Below the pieces are notes generated by a model. It did not search any database and was not told the DNA's origin. It saw only the letters and a program-made list of their open reading frames with translations. Both the position numbers and the translations under genes were made by a program. From Acinetobacter qingfengensis (lineage in GTDB: Bacteria > Pseudomonadota > Gammaproteobacteria > Pseudomonadales > Moraxellaceae): a stretch of 64,000 nucleotides of DNA. Numbering within the stretch: position 1 is the first letter of the stretch; every line of letters begins with the position of its first letter. Shown piece after piece: positions 59,712 through 64,000 of this stretch. Where the stretch lies: NCBI RefSeq assembly GCF_008693185.1, contig NZ_VXKN01000009.1, forward strand, positions 1 to 64,000, written 5' to 3'.

Positions 59712-60830
59712 TCAGGATTGAATCTTGACGGCACGGTTTTGATCTTGCTCATTAAATTTGATGAGGCTGACATTGTCTTTATCATTTAAACCGCTGATTA
59801 ATGCTTGTTCCTGTTGAGCATCTATTTGTAAGACACTGATATTTATTTTTTGTAGATGCTGATTGCGAATGACCCAGACAAAAGGTTTTTCTTGCAGATT
59901 TTGTATGGCACGTGTTGGAATTAATAATCCCTGTTGTGGACTATCTTGAATGATTTGCCCTTCAATAAATGCTCCAATACTTTGTGTATTTAATGGTTGT
60001 ATAGGTTCTGCAAAAAATTCAAAATTACGGCTTGCTGTTTGACTAACAGGTGAAATTCGGGTGATTTTGGCTTGATATTGGCGAGAATTTCCTTGAATTT
60101 TAAATTGAATCAATTGACCAATGCGGATTTTTTGTTGTTCACTGGCAGATAGTGTGGCCTTAATTTGTAAACGTTCAGGATTAACTATTTCAAAAATGGT
60201 TTGTCCTGCGGCAATGGTTTGCCCAATATCAATTTGTTTTAAACTGATTTGTCCATCAAAAGGGCTTTTGATTACGGTGTCTTGAGCTGCTTTTTGTGCG
60301 ATATTGACATTAGCTTGTTGTGCATGAACATTTTCTTGTTGTGTACGGTAATCTACCTGACTTTGCAGGTATTCAACCTGTGCAATAAAGCCTTGCTGAT
60401 ATAGGCGCTGTTTGCGTAGCATAATGGAACGATTTAGCTCAGCTTGCGCTTGTGCTGATGCAAGATTCGCTTGTGCTTGTGCAAGACGGGCAGTATTATC
60501 CTGAGAATTAAGTATGGCTAAGATTTGTCCTTTTTTGACAGTTTTACCTACATCTGTCTTCACTTGTATCACTGTTGCAGTGATTTGTGCTTGTATACTG
60601 GTTTGCTGTGCAGAATCTATACTGCCGGTAAAAGCTGTGAACTGCTGTAAATAGCCACTTCTTACTTGAATAATATCTTCTGGAATAATTTCCAGCGCTG
60701 TCTGTTGTGCCTGATGGTTTTGTGGATCAGGTTGTTGTTTTTGACACGCGGATAAGAAGATTACCATACTGTACAATACAGCAAGGCATAGTGGTCTTGT
60801 TTTAATTTTTGTTGGCATAAAGCAAATCAT
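59712..60830 (-). CDS. RND efflux periplasmic adaptor, lipoprotein
   Basis: 372 residues. A lipoprotein signal ends with lipobox LSAC (Cys29 from this start); the ATG four codons on (60818) would also give a good signal. Lipoyl/barrel-sandwich halves at about 65-90 (VQVKTDVGKTVKKGQILAIL) and about 180-200 (IKSPFDGQISLKQIDIGQTI) flank a coiled hairpin rich in Gln/Ala. The membrane-proximal beta-barrel parts follow. It connects the pump to an outer-membrane channel. Confidence 0.92.
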   Translation of the reverse strand: MICFMPTKIKTRPLCLAVLYSMVIFLSACQKQQPDPQNHQAQQTALEIIPEDIIQVRSGYLQQFTAFTGSIDSAQQTSIQAQITATVIQVKTDVGKTVKKGQILAILNSQDNTARLAQAQANLASAQAQAELNRSIMLRKQRLYQQGFIAQVEYLQSQVDYRTQQENVHAQQANVNIAQKAAQDTVIKSPFDGQISLKQIDIGQTIAAGQTIFEIVNPERLQIKATLSASEQQKIRIGQLIQFKIQGNSRQYQAKITRISPVSQTASRNFEFFAEPIQPLNTQSIGAFIEGQIIQDSPQQGLLIPTRAIQNLQEKPFVWVIRNQHLQKINISVLQIDAQQEQALISGLNDKDNVSLIKFNEQDQNRAVKIQS

Positions 60831-60862
60831 AGAGATTGTTGAATAGTTTGCAACTATATGGA

Positions 60863-61513
60863 TTATTCTAGGCGTTGTAAACGTTGAATAATGTTATCGT
60901 AAAATTGAGTTTGTTGAATCAGATTTTGCTTTAGTTGCTCAATTACCTGACGAACACTTTGAGTGTAGGCATGATTTAGCTCCAGTTTTTGTTTTATTTC
61001 AGTAGATACTTTTTCACCATTACGCACGTATCCTGCTTGTTGCCGTAAAAGCTGTGCACGTTGTATTTGTAGATTATGCATTTGCTGATATTGTTGACTA
61101 AGCTGTTTTTGTATATTTCCAATACTTTCTTGTTTTTTTTGTTTGGCATGGCTAACGTTATGATAAGCTCGCTTGAGCTGTAAATCCTGTTGCTGTTGTC
61201 TGGATTGTGCAGCTCGTGCTGGCGCTTGTTTTAGATCTTTTTCAACGTGATAGGCAGGAACGTGCTTGATAAGATTCATATTGTGATCAAGTACATCATA
61301 GCCTCGCCGGATATGTTGTTGTGTAACACTTTTACTTACGGTTACAACACCAGCATTGTCATAATAACGATAATAAGCTGGTTGTGTAGCATGACTGATA
61401 TTTAATGTAGCGAAAAATAATATCGCCAATCCAGCGATCAAATCAAGTTTGCATATTTGTGCTAATTTACTGCTATAACATACCAATCTTTGTAAAAGTA
61501 AATAAAGTAACAT
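60863..61513 (-). CDS. Coiled-coil envelope protein (DUF4124-like start)
   Basis: 216 residues from the ATG at 61513 (a GTG lies two codons upstream). One helix at about 23-42 may be a signal anchor. Then comes YYRYYDNAGVVTVSKSVTQQHIRRGYDVLD, a DUF4124-like motif found in envelope proteins. The rest (about 90-216) is a long Gln/Lys-rich coiled coil. It precedes the efflux adaptor gene by 32 bases on the same strand; whether it belongs to the efflux operon is unclear. Confidence 0.65.
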   Translation of the reverse strand: MLLYLLLQRLVCYSSKLAQICKLDLIAGLAILFFATLNISHATQPAYYRYYDNAGVVTVSKSVTQQHIRRGYDVLDHNMNLIKHVPAYHVEKDLKQAPARAAQSRQQQQDLQLKRAYHNVSHAKQKKQESIGNIQKQLSQQYQQMHNLQIQRAQLLRQQAGYVRNGEKVSTEIKQKLELNHAYTQSVRQVIEQLKQNLIQQTQFYDNIIQRLQRLE

Positions 61514-61689
61514 TGTCACGTATTCTATTTGTAAACTTTATGAGGGAATTGTGATCTTTAATTCATATTTTGGCAAGAGACTAAGGATCTAAATTCATAT
61601 TTTTTTTATGGTTTTTATCAGTGTAATTGTAGTTATTGAATACTACAAATTGATCGAAAAATGATTAATACAATAGCATAATCATCTTA

Positions 61690-61767
61690 AGGACTTCTTG
61701 CGAAAGTGTACATTATGTTTTGATATCCCTTACAGAAGTTGATAGACATAATATCGCAAGAAATCCT
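61690..61767. repeat. Near-perfect 14-bp terminal inverted repeat (MITE-like)
   Basis: AGGACTTCTTGCGA (61690-61703) is inverted as TCGCAAGAAATCCT (61754-61767) with one mismatch, enclosing 50 bases. A second weaker match (ATTATGT inside the left arm, ACATAAT inside the right) extends the symmetry with a shift of seven bases. It could be a miniature transposable element or remnant of IS ends, or a long hairpin after the DUF2147 stop. No transposase is near. Confidence 0.4.
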
Positions 61768-61774
61768 AATAAAA

Positions 61775-62233
61775 TTAATTGTCTTTAATCCATGTTTGGC
61801 TACGGCCAATGGCTTCGACTCCAACATAACCTCGCATAGTAATACGCGTACCATTTGGATTCACTCTGAGTGTGCTTTTATATAGTTTTCCGGACAATGG
61901 ATCAAGGATTGTACCACCAGCATATTCAGATGGGTTTTTGGCAGAGGCTTTCATATCTTGTAATATGGTCAATCCCAGAATAGGTTTATTTTTTAAATGA
62001 CCTGTACATTGATCACAAATGGTTTTAGGTGTATAGCCAGGACGGGGAATGACTTCGATAATTTTACCTGAATATGTATTATTGGCTTCTTTTCTAATTT
62101 CGACGATACCTTTGCTAAAACCTGTTTTATCATCAATTGTTCGCCATTTACCACTGATATCGATGTTGGCAAATACTGGAAATGAAACGGTAACTAGTGT
62201 TGTATATAATAAAAAAAGATTGAAATTTTTCAT
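61775..62233 (-). CDS. DUF2147 secreted protein
   Basis: 152 residues from the ATG at 62233, with AGGA eight bases upstream; two earlier ATGs are less likely. A signal peptide ends about residue 22 (PVFA). DISGKWRTIDDKTGFSKGIVEI is the DUF2147 start, CDQC a possible redox or structural pair, and GGTILDPLSGKLYKSTLRVNPNGTRITMRGYVG the end motif. A lipocalin-like barrel is likely. Role unknown. Confidence 0.88.
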   Translation of the reverse strand: MKNFNLFLLYTTLVTVSFPVFANIDISGKWRTIDDKTGFSKGIVEIRKEANNTYSGKIIEVIPRPGYTPKTICDQCTGHLKNKPILGLTILQDMKASAKNPSEYAGGTILDPLSGKLYKSTLRVNPNGTRITMRGYVGVEAIGRSQTWIKDN

Positions 62234-62303
62234 GATTTTCATCCTGAATAGCATGGATTAAAGACAGTTGAATTGGCAAAGGATTATATTTTTCTTGCCT
62301 TGA

Positions 62304-62999
62304 TTACTGCGATGAAAATAAATAATAGACTGCTGGCAGCCAGATTGAAGTTAAAATGGCATTAATTGCCATTCCTAGGGCAGCATAACGACCAGCAATA
62401 ATACCACGTTGCCAAGCCTGTGCAGTACCGATTGCATGTGCAGCCAGACCAATAGCAAGTCCAGAAGCACGTTCATCATTAATATTGCGCAGAATAATAG
62501 AGGAAAATGCAGCACCAATTACACCTGAAACAATCACGATCAAAGTGACTAATGCAGGTGGTGAATGCAGTAATTCTGCAATATTTAATGCGACAGGTGT
62601 GGTTAATGCACGAGTAGCAAAAGCCATAATAGTTGGTTCTGAGAGGTGTAACAAATAAGCCAACCCCATCGGTAATGCCACACCGATTACGCTGGCAAAA
62701 ACTAAAATACCACATAATGGTTTTAAGGGTAAATCATCCAGTCGTATTGCTGCTAGAGGAATCGCTAAAGCAACAGTTACATAGCCGAGTAAATGACCAA
62801 ATAGCGGGTGTATACGCTGCATATATTGTTCATATTGCCATGCGCATGCCCATAAAATTACAACTACCCAAATCATCGAAAATACAATTACAGGAATTCG
62901 AGGAACATGCTTTGAGCAAAATTTACCTAAAATATAGGCCAATAAGGTGATGAAAAAACCCAATAATAGCTGTGCAGTATCCGGAAGTTGATGAATCAT
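62304..62999 (-). CDS. lrgB: LrgB family membrane protein
   Basis: 231 residues from the ATG at 62999; the frame extends 16 codons into lrgA territory. About six to seven helices. The family end GLAAHAIGTAQAWQRG and RALTTPVALNIAELL are conserved. With LrgA it forms a holin/antiholin-like pair; relatives transport pyruvate or glycolate. Translation follows lrgA by 19 bases. Confidence 0.9.
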   Translation of the reverse strand: MIHQLPDTAQLLLGFFITLLAYILGKFCSKHVPRIPVIVFSMIWVVVILWACAWQYEQYMQRIHPLFGHLLGYVTVALAIPLAAIRLDDLPLKPLCGILVFASVIGVALPMGLAYLLHLSEPTIMAFATRALTTPVALNIAELLHSPPALVTLIVIVSGVIGAAFSSIILRNINDERASGLAIGLAAHAIGTAQAWQRGIIAGRYAALGMAINAILTSIWLPAVYYLFSSQ

Positions 63000-63018
63000 A
63001 TTGAGGACATCCTTGTCT

Positions 63019-63384
63019 TTATAACCAGCGTTTAGCCATTTTTGCATATAACCATAATGGTATCAGCGTACAGAAAAATAGAATGAAAACAATTGCGGGA
63101 AGCTCAGTGCCTAAAGTGGCCAGCATAATCACCGAACCTGCTGAAACAGGCAAAAAAGCAAAGGCACTTTCTTTCATGATTTTTGCATTGGCATCAATTA
63201 GTCGGCGAGGTAATGCGCTGACTTTTCTCCAAGTAATCAGAAGTATCAGGAAAAAAAATAGTCCAGCTAAATTTCCCAGTTCGGGGTGATTAAATTTTTC
63301 CATGATCCAGACCGAGCTTTCACGAACCAGAACAATTAAGATTGCTGTCAATAATAGTGCGATCCAGTCGATTTTTTCCTGCAT
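63019..63384 (-). CDS. lrgA: LrgA/CidA family holin-like protein
   Basis: 121 residues from the ATG at 63384 (AGG eight bases upstream); a GTG three codons earlier is possible. Four helices. The block NHPELGNLAGLFFFLILL and SAFAFLPVSAGSVIML fit LrgA. It is the membrane partner of LrgB. The LytSR regulator usual in Firmicutes is not seen here. Confidence 0.88.
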   Translation of the reverse strand: MQEKIDWIALLLTAILIVLVRESSVWIMEKFNHPELGNLAGLFFFLILLITWRKVSALPRRLIDANAKIMKESAFAFLPVSAGSVIMLATLGTELPAIVFILFFCTLIPLWLYAKMAKRWL

Positions 63385-63448
63385 TTCGATCACCTGTTTA
63401 TGTTTATGATATGGATCAGTGTTGAAAAATTCATATCAGCACTGATTT

Positions 63449-64000
63449 TTATTCAAAACTGTCCATTTGTACTTTAAATTGTTGTGCTTGTTCACCCAGA
63501 ATACTGTCCAGATCAAAATGATTTTGACGAATCATTTGAACAAGTTTATCCGCAGAAATACGAACATCAACAATGTGTTGACCTTGATCGTCATAATGTT
63601 CTGATCGAATCACCTGTAGGTGATGAAGTTGGCTATGCAACTTGCCATGCCTAGGATGTAGGCACAGGGTGAAGTGTTGTAGCTGCCCAAGCAAAGCTTC
63701 CTGTACGGCCTGATGCAAAAGGGGTAAGCCTTGGCCGGTATGAGCGGAAACATAAACACGATCGGGTAGATCTGGCTCGGAATATATGATTTTAGCCTGA
63801 TCTTTGGAAAGGTCAATCTTGTTATAGACTTTTAAAATCGGAATGTCTGCGCCTATATCTTGTAATACCTCTTCAACTGCAGCGATTTGTTCCATCATTT
63901 CTGGGCTGCTGGCATCGATAACATGCAGTAAAAGAGTTGCCTGCAAGGTTTCTTCTAGTGTTGCACGGAATGAATCAACCAAGGCATGATTAAGATTTTT
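63449..64000 (-). CDS. hflX: GTPase HflX, C-terminal part (cut by the window edge)
   Basis: Ribosome-splitting GTPase used in stress. Only the last 183 codons are inside the window; the coding frame continues past 64000. The visible part begins in the switch region (HALVDSFRATLEET, where most HflX proteins have LVEAFRATLEE), has the G4 motif YNKIDL, and the G5 region VYVSAHTGQGL. The C-terminal domain follows to residue end QMDSFE. In enterobacteria it follows hfq and precedes hflK; here lrgA is its downstream neighbour. Confidence 0.92.
   Translation of the reverse strand, partial: KNLNHALVDSFRATLEETLQATLLLHVIDASSPEMMEQIAAVEEVLQDIGADIPILKVYNKIDLSKDQAKIIYSEPDLPDRVYVSAHTGQGLPLLHQAVQEALLGQLQHFTLCLHPRHGKLHSQLHHLQVIRSEHYDDQGQHIVDVRISADKLVQMIRQNHFDLDSILGEQAQQFKVQMDSFE

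Overview
The window looks like a stretch of core chromosome from an AT-rich gammaproteobacterium of the Acinetobacter/Moraxellaceae type. This is an inference from protein resemblance (CoaD, RNase III, the small lipoprotein after era, MiaE, the DUF1176 and LrgAB genes) and from the linked set pgm, galU, ugd-like and pgi, which in Acinetobacter usually sits at the end of the capsule locus. I see no integrase, insertion sequence, phage gene, toxin-antitoxin pair or CRISPR array. The window begins inside an amino acid permease gene and ends inside hflX.

Layout. 1-2.2 kb: permease tail, smpB, coaD, ferredoxin, RNase P RNA and an elongator tRNA-Met with a strong promoter and terminator. 2.3-7 kb: a small secreted protein divergent from serC (with a CRP/Vfr-like palindrome between them), an unrecognised 309-residue protein with a 46-residue membrane protein behind it, a YaiI-type protein and an EamA exporter. 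7.1-14.6 kb: lolC-lolD, comEC, an LpxL-type acyltransferase, an S49 peptidase and an alpha/beta hydrolase. 14.6-21.5 kb: a possibly structured RNA region, a Na/phosphate symporter, a lipoamide-dehydrogenase-like flavoprotein, a 33-residue lipoprotein, a DUF442 phosphatase-like protein, trxC, two hotdog proteins, YajQ, a rhodanese and a monooxygenase. 21.7-27.7 kb: the yciB-yciI-coiled-coil-mnmC operon, an RNase AM-type PHP enzyme and nadB.

27.9-33.7 kb: sugar-nucleotide metabolism. A phosphohexomutase gene is divergent from galU, the ugd-like gene and pgi. The Ugd-like protein lacks the catalytic cysteine. 33.8-41.1 kb: a tightly packed same-strand run lepA-lepB-DUF4845-rnc-era-lipoprotein-recO-pdxJ-miaE, with several stop/start overlaps. 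It covers translation fidelity, secretion, RNA processing, DNA repair, vitamin B6 synthesis and tRNA modification. 41.3-53.2 kb: an alanine/cation symporter, DUF1176, YegP, YjdM, ispA, two divergent NUDIX hydrolases, a gamma-carbonic-anhydrase-like protein, tsaB, uppP, rsmJ, a membrane-anchored C13 (legumain-type) peptidase, rpe and dcd. 53.3-64 kb: DoxX-like protein, short-chain dehydrogenase, proS, an RND efflux adaptor/permease pair, a coiled-coil protein, a short inverted-repeat element, DUF2147, lrgAB and the 3' part of hflX.

Nothing here is an obvious new defence or mobile system. The points most worth following are the cysteine-less Ugd homologue inside a conserved sugar operon, the membrane C13 peptidase, several unannotated small proteins (46 and 33 residues), and four non-coding structures: the palindrome before serC, the lolC leader hairpins, the region before the phosphate symporter, and the inverted repeat at 61.7 kb. 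Many start codons were moved downstream from the longest open frame on the basis of Shine-Dalgarno sites and family length.
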